The notes under the pieces were generated by a model. It made no database searches. It was not told the origin of the DNA and saw only the letters and a program-made list of their open reading frames with translations. This document shows, one piece after another, positions 1 through 8,334 of a stretch of 64,000 nt of DNA. The DNA is from JAIQFF01 sp963725615 (GTDB taxonomy: Bacteria > Acidobacteriota > Terriglobia > Terriglobales > Acidobacteriaceae), in assembly GCA_963725615.1 (NCBI GenBank), contig CAVRZO010000026.1, forward strand, positions 62,001 through 126,000. The letters are read 5' to 3'. Numbering within the stretch: the stretch's first letter is position 1; each line of letters opens with the position of its first letter. The position numbers and the translations under genes were made by a program.

Positions 1-663
1 GACCGAGAAAACATCAGAGTCATCGATCATGCCCTTGTTGATGCGATGCCAGTTGGCGCCGCCGTCGTCGGTCTTCCAGGCCAGGTGCCAGGTGCCCGCG
101 TAAACCACATCGGGATTTTTAGGGTCCAGAGCGAGCGACTCGATGTTCTTCAATTCAGTCTGGCCGGCTGGTGAAATCCGGTCCCAGTTCTTGCCACCGT
201 CTTTGCTGCGGAACACGCCATCGAGCGCGCCGATCACCAGAACTTTGGAATCGTAAGGAGCGATCGCCAGGGCCCGCACTGATTTGCCATGCACGCCGGG
301 GAGCGCTTCCCAGTTGTTGCCGCCATCGTGCGAGCGGTACACATCTCCCGCCTGCTGATTCACCACGCTCCACGCGGAAACGTAAATGTGCTTCGGATTC
401 TGCGGGTCAATGGCGATGTGATCAAGAACGTTGTCGTCGTCGCCCAGATGGGCCAGACGCGACCAGTTATGTCCCCCGTCGGAGGACAGGAAAAGCGTTC
501 CGGTGCTGGTACCAAGATAGATACGGTCGGGATTCTGCGGGTCGAAACCCAGACTCCGCACGTCGCCTCCGTCCGGACCCAGCGCGGTCCACTGACCGGC
601 CCAGAGGGTCGTGACGGACAGCATCGCGATAGCCAATGCAATCAATACTTTACGAGAAATCAT
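1..663 (-). CDS. Asp-box (BNR/sortilin-like) repeat secreted protein, partial
   Basis: The reading frame is open from an ATG at 663 to the window edge (221 codons), so the C-terminus is missing. Residues 1-22 form a signal peptide (MISRKVLIALA.., ending WAG). Four Asp-box motifs of the S-x-D-G-G-x-N-W type are visible at about residues 60-67, 111-118, 153-160 and 198-205, each preceded by a DPxNPxxIY-like strand. This is the pattern of VPS10/sortilin-type or photosystem II stability factor-like beta-propellers. It is probably an exported propeller, possibly a glycosidase-like or protein-binding factor; no catalytic residues can be assigned from the fragment. It is transcribed away from the centre of the window, in the same direction as the OmpA-like gene. 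Confidence 0.85.
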   Translation of the reverse strand, partial: MISRKVLIALAIAMLSVTTLWAGQWTALGPDGGDVRSLGFDPQNPDRIYLGTSTGTLFLSSDGGHNWSRLAHLGDDDNVLDHIAIDPQNPKHIYVSAWSVVNQQAGDVYRSHDGGNNWEALPGVHGKSVRALAIAPYDSKVLVIGALDGVFRSKDGGKNWDRISPAGQTELKNIESLALDPKNPDVVYAGTWHLAWKTDDGGANWHRINKGMIDDSDVFSV

Positions 664-750
664 AGGTGAATTTGCCCCTTGCGAAGAAAGTCTCCGCTCG
701 CGGCTGAGATTGACAGCGTAACACGCTCTTTTCAAGTTACCGAAGGCCAG

Positions 751-790
751 ACAAAAAAAGGCCGGTCGAGTATGAAACTCGACCGGCCGT
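751..790 (-). terminator. Rho-independent terminator of the OmpA-like gene
   Basis: An 11-bp perfect inverted repeat (760-770 with 778-788, GGCCGGTCGAG) with a 7-base loop is followed on the minus strand by a run of seven T (751-759 region). It lies 14 bases past the stop codon of the OmpA-like gene. Confidence 0.85.
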
Positions 791-803
791 AATCGGTTAA
801 GCG

Positions 804-2408
804 TCATTGCGCCTTCGGCTTAGCAGCTTTCTTTTTGGCGGCGGCCGGGTGATCCGGAACTGCTTTCACCATCGACTCATCCACCACTGTGGTTCCCGGG
901 GCCGAGAAGGTTGCACCGGCCGGGACCACCCAGTATTCGGCGGTCCTGGTTCCGGCGCTGCCCGTGCGCGTTTCAATCCGGGTGGCATCAATGGCTTGTT
1001 TGGCTTCGCCACCTGACAGATAGGCCTTGGAATTGACCGCGCGCTCTCCGGCCAGGTTTTTGCGCTTCTCGTCGGAGCCGGAATTGCCCACGATGACGAG
1101 CTTCGCATCGGGATCATGCTGCAGCCGCGCGGCAACATCGTCCAGGATGGCCTTGCACGTGTTGTCTACGCGCCACGGCTTCACCTTGTTGGGGAAGTCG
1201 CACTCGCTCAGCTTGCTCGCCTCCGGCGGCGGCGGAGGCGGAACCTCTACCGTCACCGTGCTCGAACTCGTCGCCGTCAGACCGCGAGAGTCGGTACACG
1301 TAGCGCTTACCGTGATCGGGCCTGCACCCGCTCCGGTGGTGTTGAGAGTGGCAGTGCCGCCGTCACCCGAGACGCTGCCGCCGCTCGCGGTCCAGCCGCT
1401 GATCGTGACCGGAACATTATCCGGGCTGGTGCAGGAGCAGGTCAGGGTCGAAGACGCGCCGGCCTGGACCGATGTCGGATTGGCCGAGCACGACATGGTT
1501 GGCGGATTCTTCGGCGGCTCTTTAACCGTGAAAGTGGCGCTGCAACTTGCCTCGCCGCCTTTCTTCATTTTCGGATCGGCAACGCGAGCCGTAGCGGTGT
1601 AGCTGCCGCCAGCGACTCCATTCGTATCAATGGTCGCAGTGGTGTCCTTGCCCGTGATCTTCCCACCTGTGCTGGCCCAGGTGTAGGTCAGAGTGTGCTT
1701 GGGATTGAAATTGGAACCGCTGGCCGTGACCGTTACTGGCTCACCGACCATGACTTCGCTAGGCTGGATGGAACAGGCCGCTGCCGGAACGGCAAGCGTC
1801 GGATAGCCGAACTTGAAGTTCAGACCAGTGCGCAGCCGGACTCCACTCTCTTGCGGACGCCGCAAATCGGGGAAGCCGGCGGCAACTTCATTGGCAAAAT
1901 TGTGGCTTGACCACACCCAATCCGCTTCAAACAAGCGCAGAGAGAGTCGGCGCCAGAGATCGAGATCCATTCCGCCGCCGAGAATTGCACCAATACCGTT
2001 GCTGGTGTCGAGGTTCGGCACGGTCAGGCGGTTGTAGCCCAGCAAGGTGTGAAGGAAGAAAGTCGTTCCCTGGCTGCGGTACGCGAGGCGAGGTCCGATC
2101 GAAACCGTCTGTACCGTTCCGTTGTCGTTCTTGTTGGCGCCGTAGTCGGCTTCGAGTCCCAGGAACCGCGAAAAGTTATAGGTGACCGCGGCACCCGCAC
2201 CCTCCGGAATATCGCCCATCTTCACTCCTATGGGAGCGGACGCGGGCTGGAAGGGCGACGGCACGGTGATACCGGGATGCAACCACTGGTAGCCAACGAA
2301 GAGTTCTACTTTCGGCGTCTCTTCCTCTTGTGCCAAGGCAGTAACTGATATTAACGAGACGGCGCATAGACCCAGGAATAAGCCAGACAACAATTGACGA
2401 AGTGACAT
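804..2408 (-). CDS. Outer-membrane beta-barrel protein with Ig/PKD-like modules and OmpA-like C-terminal domain
   Basis: The 534-aa product starts with a clear signal peptide (about 26 residues, ..VTALAQ). Residues ~28-205 resemble an 8-stranded OmpA-type barrel (ELFVGYQWLHP.., ..TGLNFKFGYP). Two Cys-containing Ig/PKD-like modules follow (~210-390), then a Pro hinge (PPPPPP, ~392). A divergent OmpA-like peptidoglycan-binding domain closes the protein (~400-534, with ..LVIVGNSGSDE..NLAGERA). The C-terminus is Lys/Ala-rich. The expected role is to anchor the outer membrane to peptidoglycan. The start ATG has a good Shine-Dalgarno (GGAGG, about 6 bases upstream). It is divergent from the two-component system across a 340-bp gap. 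Confidence 0.85.
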   Translation of the reverse strand: MSLRQLLSGLFLGLCAVSLISVTALAQEEETPKVELFVGYQWLHPGITVPSPFQPASAPIGVKMGDIPEGAGAAVTYNFSRFLGLEADYGANKNDNGTVQTVSIGPRLAYRSQGTTFFLHTLLGYNRLTVPNLDTSNGIGAILGGGMDLDLWRRLSLRLFEADWVWSSHNFANEVAAGFPDLRRPQESGVRLRTGLNFKFGYPTLAVPAAACSIQPSEVMVGEPVTVTASGSNFNPKHTLTYTWASTGGKITGKDTTATIDTNGVAGGSYTATARVADPKMKKGGEASCSATFTVKEPPKNPPTMSCSANPTSVQAGASSTLTCSCTSPDNVPVTISGWTASGGSVSGDGGTATLNTTGAGAGPITVSATCTDSRGLTATSSSTVTVEVPPPPPPEASKLSECDFPNKVKPWRVDNTCKAILDDVAARLQHDPDAKLVIVGNSGSDEKRKNLAGERAVNSKAYLSGGEAKQAIDATRIETRTGSAGTRTAEYWVVPAGATFSAPGTTVVDESMVKAVPDHPAAAKKKAAKPKAQ

Positions 2409-2518
2409 GCAATGCCTCCGAAATACGAAACAAAAATTATGCGTCCACGCTTCAGTGTTAGATGAGACCGGGAGTTTGCGTGGGAAGCCACTACCAGTTT
2501 GGTGTGGGCAATGATTTT

Positions 2519-2575
2519 ACATTAGACAATGGTCAAATCAAGTGATCTGAGAATTTTTTAAACATTAGCCAATGC
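2519..2575. promoter_or_regulatory. Candidate operator: direct repeat in the divergent ompA-like/response-regulator gap
   Basis: Two 14-base direct repeats, ACATTAGACAATGG (2519-2532) and ACATTAGCCAATGC (2562-2575), lie 43 bp apart, about four helical turns, in an AT-rich part of the 342-bp gap (2409-2750). A further palindrome, ATTGGCCAAT, sits at 2741-2750 just before the response-regulator ATG. The spacing suggests a regulator site; the binding factor is unknown. I see no gene and no convincing -35/-10 pair in this gap. Confidence 0.35.
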
Positions 2576-2750
2576 CGCTAAGTGTCTCAGATTGATATAG
2601 AAACCCGTCTTCTGGGCCCCGCTCCTCGCCCGGATCGCTTGACCCGGTCCCCACTACAGAGATCATCCTCGGCAGCCAGGGAGAACTCGGCAGGTCTGCA
2701 ACACGGCTTGCAGCAAGGCCGGAAAGCCTAAATAATGGCTATTGGCCAAT

Positions 2751-4148
2751 ATGAACCATGAAAAAGTACTAATCGTCGAGGATGAAGAGAACGAGCGGAC
2801 CGGCCTGGCTGAATTGATTACCAGCTGGGGCTATCGGGCCGAGACCGCGAAGGATGGCGCCGAAGGGCTGGAAAAAGTTACCGCCTGGGCTCCCTCCATA
2901 GTCGTCACCGACATGAAAATGCCGCGCATGGGCGGCCTGGAATTGCTGGAGAAGCTGGACGCGAACGCCCAAACCATGGCCGTCATTGTGGTGACGGCGC
3001 AAGGGACGATTGACAGCGCCGTGCAAGCCATGCGCATGGGCGCCTACGACTACATCACCAAACCCATTGACACCAACCGGTTGCGTACGATCCTGCAAAA
3101 CGCAACTGCGCTGCTGGGAACACGGGCCGAACTTGAAGTCACGCGTCGAAAACTGCGTGACGCGGGCTCGCTGGGCAGCCTGATCGGCTCCTCCAAGAAA
3201 ATGCAGGAAATCTTTCACCTCATAGAGATGGTCGCGCCCAGCACCGCTTCGGTATTGATTACCGGCGCGAGCGGAACGGGTAAGGAGCTGGTGGCCCGCA
3301 CGGTTCATGAACTAAGCCCGCGGCGGACCAAACCGTTCGTTCCTATCAATTGCGCGGCGATCCCGGAAACGCTGATCGAAAGTGAAATATTCGGCCACGA
3401 AAAAGGCGCCTTCACCGGGGCCCTGGAACGGCGCACGGGATGCTTCGAGTTGGCGGAAGGCGGAACTCTTCTGCTCGACGAGATCGGCGAGATGCCGGTG
3501 GCCACGCAAGCCAAACTGCTCCGTGTTCTCGAGGACCGCAAATTGCGTCGGCTGGGAAGCAAGGTGGAGACCACCGTGGACGTCCGTGTTCTGGCCGCCA
3601 CCAACAAGGTTCCCGAGGAAGCGGTCGCCCGAGGCGAACTACGCAACGATCTCTATTACCGGCTCAATGTCTTCAACATTCACATGCCGCCGCTGCGCGA
3701 CCACAAGGAAGACGTCCCCGAACTGGTTCAAGCCTTGCTGGCGGATATGAACGAGAAACATGGACGAAAAGTCGCCGGCGTGAGCGAAGCTGTCCTCAAT
3801 GCCTTTCAGAGCTATTCCTGGCCGGGCAATGTGCGCGAAATGCGCAACACTTTGGAGCGGGCCGTCATTGTTTGCGACGGAGCCGTGGTCGAAACCAAAC
3901 ATCTGCCGCCGGGATTCGGACAATCCAGTCTGCGCAGTTCAGCCGAGGATTCCGACACCGTGCGCCTGGGCGTGGGTACCACAGTAGAAGAAGCCGAGAA
4001 GCTGCTGATCCTGAAAACGCTCGAGGCCACCAATAACAACAAGACCCGGGCGGCCGAGATTCTAGCCATCAGCCTGAAGACTCTGCACAACAAGCTCAAG
4101 GAATACGGCAACGCCGCGGCAGATGCGGCATTGGTGAGGGAAGAGTAG
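2751..4148 (+). CDS. Sigma-54-dependent response regulator (NtrC family)
   Basis: The 465-aa protein has the classic three-part layout. The receiver domain spans 1-120, with phosphoacceptor D54 (VVTDMKMP), acidic residues E10-E12 and K104. The AAA+ domain spans ~143-375, with Walker A GASGTGKE at 172-179, the sigma-54 contact loop GAFTGA at 219-224 and Walker B LLLDEIG. A Fis-type HTH is at the C-terminus (TRAAEILAISLKTLHNKL). An in-frame TTG nine bases upstream (2742) is a weaker start. The histidine kinase 118 bp downstream is the probable partner. Phosphorylation would drive transcription of sigma-54 promoters; its targets are not identifiable here. Confidence 0.95.
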   Translation: MNHEKVLIVEDEENERTGLAELITSWGYRAETAKDGAEGLEKVTAWAPSIVVTDMKMPRMGGLELLEKLDANAQTMAVIVVTAQGTIDSAVQAMRMGAYDYITKPIDTNRLRTILQNATALLGTRAELEVTRRKLRDAGSLGSLIGSSKKMQEIFHLIEMVAPSTASVLITGASGTGKELVARTVHELSPRRTKPFVPINCAAIPETLIESEIFGHEKGAFTGALERRTGCFELAEGGTLLLDEIGEMPVATQAKLLRVLEDRKLRRLGSKVETTVDVRVLAATNKVPEEAVARGELRNDLYYRLNVFNIHMPPLRDHKEDVPELVQALLADMNEKHGRKVAGVSEAVLNAFQSYSWPGNVREMRNTLERAVIVCDGAVVETKHLPPGFGQSSLRSSAEDSDTVRLGVGTTVEEAEKLLILKTLEATNNNKTRAAEILAISLKTLHNKLKEYGNAAADAALVREE

Positions 4149-4157
4149 GTGGAAACA

Positions 4158-4260
4158 GCAATTAGCAATTGGCATTTAGCAATCAGCACAAGCCATGTAG
4201 GGACAGCCGCCCTCGGCTGTCCCCACGTGGCTTGTACCGATTGCTAAGTGCTAGTTCCAG
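4158..4260. repeat. Nested quasi-palindrome (AATTGC-word outer arms, GGACAGCCG inner hairpin)
   Basis: The outer arms carry GCAATTAGCAATTGGC-type words (4158-4190) answered by CGATTGCTAAGTGCTAG (4237-4254). The inner hairpin pairs ACAAGCCATGTAGGGACAG with its near complement (4188-4235). It fills the gap between the response regulator and its kinase, so it would be transcribed with them. Confidence 0.75.
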
Positions 4261-4266
4261 CACTCC

Positions 4267-6132
4267 ATGCGCCGAAAGACCAAAATCGTACTGGCCATCA
4301 CCTTCATGGTCGCCGTGCTGGTGCTGGCGTTTTCCTATATCTACATCTCTGAACTGCTGCGCCAGCGCGTGACCACGGCGCGTGAATCCGCCGCCCAGCT
4401 CACTTCGAACCTCGCCTACCTGGCAGCGAATGCCGCCCCGGATTTGAGCAGCACCAAGGTTGACACCACAAATCCCGAAGCCACGCGCCGGGCCGTCGCG
4501 TATTACCTGAGCACGGACCGCGATCTCAATAATTTTCTGGAATCCGTGGTCGGAACGTGGCCGATTATCTACGATGCCGCCATCGTCGATAGTGACGGCA
4601 AAGCCATCCTGCATACCAATCCCGACCTGGTTGGCAAATTGGTTCCTGACCGGCCCGACTTCCACCTGGTGGAGAACGCCAGGTTCCGCCGCCAGTTCCG
4701 CATGGTGTACAACCCGCCCACCGTTTACGACGTGCGCATCCCTCTGCAACTGGACGGCGCTCGCTTCGGCAGCATCCGGGTGGGAGTGTCGACGGTTTTC
4801 CTGAAGAACGAGCTGACGCCGCGGCTGCAGCAGGCGGTGATTTTTTCCAGCATCGCAATCTTGATCTCACTGATATTGGCTGCGGGACTTTCGAACATTG
4901 CCCTGGGTCCGCTGGAACAGATCAATCGCAGCCTGGACAGCGTCACTGCGGGCGGTGCAGACACCGTCGGCGAACCCGACGCGGGTCACGATGAGTATGG
5001 GCTGGTGAGCCTGAAGATCGCACACCTGGGCCGCCAGATGCGCGACGCGAAAGAAATTTTTTCCGCCCTGAAAGACAATGTTGACCAGATCATGGGCAAT
5101 TTGCAGGACGGCCTGATGCTGTTCACTCGCGAATCGCGGGTCGTTCTGGTGAGCGCGTCGGTGGAACGATTTCTGGGTCGGCCGCGGCGGGAGTTGTTGG
5201 GCCAGGTGGCGCGTTCAATCTTCTCTCCTGACTCGGAGTTCGGGGCTCTTCTGTTGCAATCGTTCGAACGGCGCAGCCCGATTTCTCCACGGGAGATCGA
5301 ATTCCCCAGCGGCAAGCGGGTGCAGATTTCACTCGACTTTATCCGTGAAAAAGAGACCCAGATCGGCGCGCTTCTGACCATGCGCGATGCGGAATCGGTG
5401 CGCCGCATCGAGGACGAAATCGAAATGTCCCGCCGCCTCTCTGCCAATGGACGAATCACGCGCGGCGTGGCCCACGAGGTCAAGAATCCGATCAACGCCA
5501 TCGTTCTGCACTTGCAGTTGCTGCAAGGCAAGTTGCGCGAGGCCGACCCTGCTACACGCCGTCACATGGACATCATCGGCAGCGAAATACATCGCCTGGA
5601 CCGGGTGGTGCAGATCCTGGTGGATTTCACCCGTCCCCGCGATTTGCATCTGGAGGAAACCGATTTGCGCCGGCTTCTCGAAGATGGAGTCCAGTTGGCC
5701 GAGCCCGATGCCAGGCGCCACGGCGTGACCATCGTGAGCGACCTGCCCTCCCAGCCCCTGATCGTGAAGGTGGACACCGACTTCATCAAGCAGGCCATCC
5801 TCAACGTGGTGCTCAACGGAGTCCAGGCCATGCCGGATGGAGGCCAGCTGACGGTCTCGGCCCGCCGCGAGGATGACATGGTGGTCACCGAAATTCGCGA
5901 CCAGGGCGGCGGCATTCCCGCCGACGCCCAGGACAAGATCTTTGAGCTCTATTTCACCACCAAGAAAGAAGGCACCGGAATCGGGCTGGCGCAAACCTAT
6001 CAGATTCTGCAATGGCATTACGGATCGGTTGATTTCGAGTCGGTGCTGGGACAGGGCACGATTTTTCGCCTGCGCCTGCCGCTCGTCCAGTCCCGCTCGA
6101 CTACCTTGCAGGAAGCAGCCACGCGAAGCTAG
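4267..6132 (+). CDS. Membrane sensor histidine kinase (NtrB/ZraS-like)
   Basis: The product is 621 aa. TM1 lies at ~8-30, followed by an extracytoplasmic Cache-like sensor (~35-185) and TM2 at ~189-213. Then come a HAMP linker (~214-265), a PAS-like domain (~270-375) and HisKA with the phospho-histidine in VAHEVKNP (H403). The HATPase domain shows an N box (NVVLNGVQAM), a G1 box (DQGGGIP) and a G2 box (GTGIGLAQ). All catalytic boxes are intact. It presumably phosphorylates the upstream NtrC-type regulator in response to an envelope signal; the ligand cannot be told from the sequence. Confidence 0.93.
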   Translation: MRRKTKIVLAITFMVAVLVLAFSYIYISELLRQRVTTARESAAQLTSNLAYLAANAAPDLSSTKVDTTNPEATRRAVAYYLSTDRDLNNFLESVVGTWPIIYDAAIVDSDGKAILHTNPDLVGKLVPDRPDFHLVENARFRRQFRMVYNPPTVYDVRIPLQLDGARFGSIRVGVSTVFLKNELTPRLQQAVIFSSIAILISLILAAGLSNIALGPLEQINRSLDSVTAGGADTVGEPDAGHDEYGLVSLKIAHLGRQMRDAKEIFSALKDNVDQIMGNLQDGLMLFTRESRVVLVSASVERFLGRPRRELLGQVARSIFSPDSEFGALLLQSFERRSPISPREIEFPSGKRVQISLDFIREKETQIGALLTMRDAESVRRIEDEIEMSRRLSANGRITRGVAHEVKNPINAIVLHLQLLQGKLREADPATRRHMDIIGSEIHRLDRVVQILVDFTRPRDLHLEETDLRRLLEDGVQLAEPDARRHGVTIVSDLPSQPLIVKVDTDFIKQAILNVVLNGVQAMPDGGQLTVSARREDDMVVTEIRDQGGGIPADAQDKIFELYFTTKKEGTGIGLAQTYQILQWHYGSVDFESVLGQGTIFRLRLPLVQSRSTTLQEAATRS

Positions 6133-6233
6133 CGCCCGGCGAGCTTCGAGACTGTTACAGTCGCATGAATTCTGTGGTCGCCGGAGTTCCGGAATCGCAG
6201 AGTGGAAGCTAGAATCCAGGGGGAACGTGACGG

Positions 6234-6914
6234 TTGCTTCGTGGCATCCAATTTCACATGAGTATGTATCTGGCCGCCATTCTCGGACTTTGTGTATTGA
6301 CGACTCCCTCCGTCGCGGCAATCGAGTATCGGGCACAACCGCAGCGACTCAGCCAGGAGACTCAGCCGCCGGGCGAGGCGCCATCCGTCCCGGCTCAGGA
6401 TTCCCCACAGAACGCCGCGCCGACGACTTCATCATCGCAACCCGGCGCCGAACCTCAGTCAGAGCCGCCGGCCACGCCGGCGCCGGAGGCGGTTCAGGAA
6501 CCGCAAACCGGGAAGCCAGAAGCGGCTGCGAAAAAGCCGGAACCCAAGACTAAAGCGGCCACAAAGAAACGACGTCGCCGCAAGGCTGCTGCCAGCCCTT
6601 CCACTGCGACCCCGGAGAAAAAAGTCGTACGCAACGGGGGCACGGTCGATCCGGCGGTCCAGCTCGCCCCGGGCATGAGCGCCGAGCAAGCCTCCAGCCA
6701 ACGCCAGAACACCAGCCAGTTGCTGGCCGCCACGGACGCTAATCTGAAGCGGATCTCGTCCCGCTCCATGAACTCAACCCAGCAGGCCAGTGTAAGCCAG
6801 ATTCGCAAATACATGGAGCAAGCCAAGGCCGCGGAACAGGCAGGAGACGTACAGCGTGCGCAGAACCTCGCGTCCAAAGCTCTGCTCTTGTCGGATGATT
6901 TGGCGAAGCAGTAG
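6234..6914 (+). CDS. Exported Pro/Lys-rich protein with helical C-terminal domain
   Basis: The start is probably the TTG at 6234, which has an AGGGGG Shine-Dalgarno about 10 bases upstream and supplies the basic residue of the signal peptide. The next ATG (6258) lacks both. A signal peptide (..GLCVLTTPSVA) is followed by a low-complexity Pro/Ala/Gln segment, then a Lys/Arg-rich stretch (KKRRRRK, ~125). A conserved-looking helical tail of ~75 residues (LKRISSRSMNS..AGDVQRAQNLASKALLLSDDL) resembles one TPR-like hairpin. The function is unknown; the basic linker could bind peptidoglycan or other polyanions (inference). Confidence 0.7.
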   Translation: MLRGIQFHMSMYLAAILGLCVLTTPSVAAIEYRAQPQRLSQETQPPGEAPSVPAQDSPQNAAPTTSSSQPGAEPQSEPPATPAPEAVQEPQTGKPEAAAKKPEPKTKAATKKRRRRKAAASPSTATPEKKVVRNGGTVDPAVQLAPGMSAEQASSQRQNTSQLLAATDANLKRISSRSMNSTQQASVSQIRKYMEQAKAAEQAGDVQRAQNLASKALLLSDDLAKQ

Positions 6915-6964
6915 GCAGGTTCTGGCTTCTAGCTTGTTGTACGTACCCGCACGATGACTAAGGT

Positions 6965-8104
6965 TTATTTTCCCTTGGCTCTGGCTGCGTTCACCTTGGC
7001 CAACAGATCTTGCGAGAGCGGTTGCACCGGCCCCGGAATTTTAGTGGCCTCCAGCAGTACTTCGCGAGCTTCGCTGTTGTGGCTCAGTTTGGCGTAGGCG
7101 TAGCCCAGACGGTAGAGCGCGATAGCATACTGCTGATCATCCACACCTTTAAGCAGCTCGGCGGCGGACTTCAACTCCGCAATCGCAGGCACGGTTTTTT
7201 CCTGCTTCATGTAAGCGTAGCCCAGAGTGGAGTGCGCGACTCCGCCTGAGAGCTTGCGCGTGCGGTCGGCGTCCGGGGCATCCGCCTTGGCCGCGGCCAC
7301 CGCCTTCTGTGCGTAGGTGACGGCCTTGGCCACGCCGCCCGGCTTGGGATCTTCCACATAAGTTCCGGCCAGAAGCAAGAGAGCTGGCAGATTGTTGGGA
7401 TTCGCCGCCAGAGCTTTCTCGCCGTACGCTACCACGCGGGCCGTGTCTTTGAGTTCGGTGAGCGACATCATGGCGTACGAAGCGATGGGTTCATCAAAAC
7501 GCGAATTGGGAAAGGCGGGAGTAAAACGATCGATGTCACTCATGCGTGACTTCGCGTTGGTATCGTCCACGATCACATTGAAAGCAGCCGCCTCCAGGAA
7601 ATCGTACGAGTTTTTCGCAGCATCCTTCTGCTCTTGCACGTGCGTGGCGAAATCCTGGTCGCTCACGCCTTCGGGCTTCGGCGCTTTGCCGACCGAGTTG
7701 TAAACCTCTCCGCCGCGCACCGCGTAGTCCAATAACTTGGGATTGTTTTTCAGCTGCTGGGCAATGCTGGCCTGGGACACGAGAATATCCAGGCTATGCG
7801 GCGCACTGGCCAGCGCCTTGTCTCCATAGTCGAGGGCTTTCTGCAGGTCCCCCGCACCCTGGTAGGCCTGCGAGAGTTGCCAGTTGCCATAGGCCACGGC
7901 TGCCGGATTAGACGAGAACTGTTTCAGGAAATCCTCGTACATGGCCAGCTTTTTCTGATCATCCGGCTCTTTCGTGATAGCCTGCAGCGCCTGATCCTCC
8001 GGCGTCCCGGCCGGAATCACGATGTTCTCTATTTGGGTTACGCAAAAAGGAGCAACGGCTAACAGAAAGGTAACCAGCAGGACGGGCCAGCGGCCATGCT
8101 TCAT
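6965..8104 (-). CDS. Exported tetratricopeptide-repeat protein
   Basis: The 379-aa product has a signal peptide (MKHGRWPVLLVTFLLAVAPF). Several TPR-like helical pairs follow, for example WQLSQAYQGAGDLQKALDYG, YGEKALAANPNNLPALLLLAG and ALYRLGYAYAKLSHNSEARE. It is predicted to be a periplasmic scaffold; no enzyme motif is seen. It is convergent with the Pro/Lys-rich gene, with only ~50 bp between the stop codons. Confidence 0.8.
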   Translation of the reverse strand: MKHGRWPVLLVTFLLAVAPFCVTQIENIVIPAGTPEDQALQAITKEPDDQKKLAMYEDFLKQFSSNPAAVAYGNWQLSQAYQGAGDLQKALDYGDKALASAPHSLDILVSQASIAQQLKNNPKLLDYAVRGGEVYNSVGKAPKPEGVSDQDFATHVQEQKDAAKNSYDFLEAAAFNVIVDDTNAKSRMSDIDRFTPAFPNSRFDEPIASYAMMSLTELKDTARVVAYGEKALAANPNNLPALLLLAGTYVEDPKPGGVAKAVTYAQKAVAAAKADAPDADRTRKLSGGVAHSTLGYAYMKQEKTVPAIAELKSAAELLKGVDDQQYAIALYRLGYAYAKLSHNSEAREVLLEATKIPGPVQPLSQDLLAKVNAARAKGK

Positions 8105-8169
8105 ACGTCACCTCCGGAATTGCGACGGCATCGTAGCGCCGAAGGTGGGATTATGCAAGCGGCGTGGTG

Positions 8170-8314
8170 AGGCAGGAACCGTGTGGGGCCGGGTCTTCGA
8201 CCCGGCCAGGCCGAGCGCAGCTCGGGTAGGCTTTTCGAGGCCGCGAAAAACAGCCCGTCGAGCTTCGCTCGACCGGGCGGGTCAGAGACCCGCCCCCACA
8301 CAGTCTGTGCCTCC
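8170..8314. repeat. Long GC-rich inverted repeat (GGGGCCGGGTC type)
   Basis: The outer arms are AGGCAGGAACCGTGTGGGG (8170-8188) and CCCCCACACAGTCTGTGCCT (8293-8312). Inner self-complementary blocks are CCGGGTCTTCGACCCGG, TCGAGCTTCGCTCGA and GCGGGTCAGAGACCCGC. It fills most of the divergent gap between the TPR gene and the glycosyltransferase gene (8105-8334), so it probably overlaps their promoters. Confidence 0.8.
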
Positions 8315-8334
8315 ACCGTGCTAGTCTCTTGCTC

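Noticed and set aside
1027..1602. Long plus-strand ORFs opposite the OmpA-like gene (and similar antisense frames elsewhere)
   Set aside because: They mirror codon structure of GC-rich genes on the other strand, lack RBS and have no family-like sequence.
2470..2510. Sigma-54 promoter (TGGCTTCCCACGCA on the minus strand)
   Set aside because: The GG and GC elements are 10 instead of 12 bases apart, which abolishes recognition in known systems.
2690..2755. Riboswitch-like segment (GGCAGCCAGG.., GGAAAGCCTAAATAATGGCT) before the response regulator
   Set aside because: Some words recall a c-di-GMP-I aptamer, but the order and the paired stems do not fit, and a sensor role there is unsupported.
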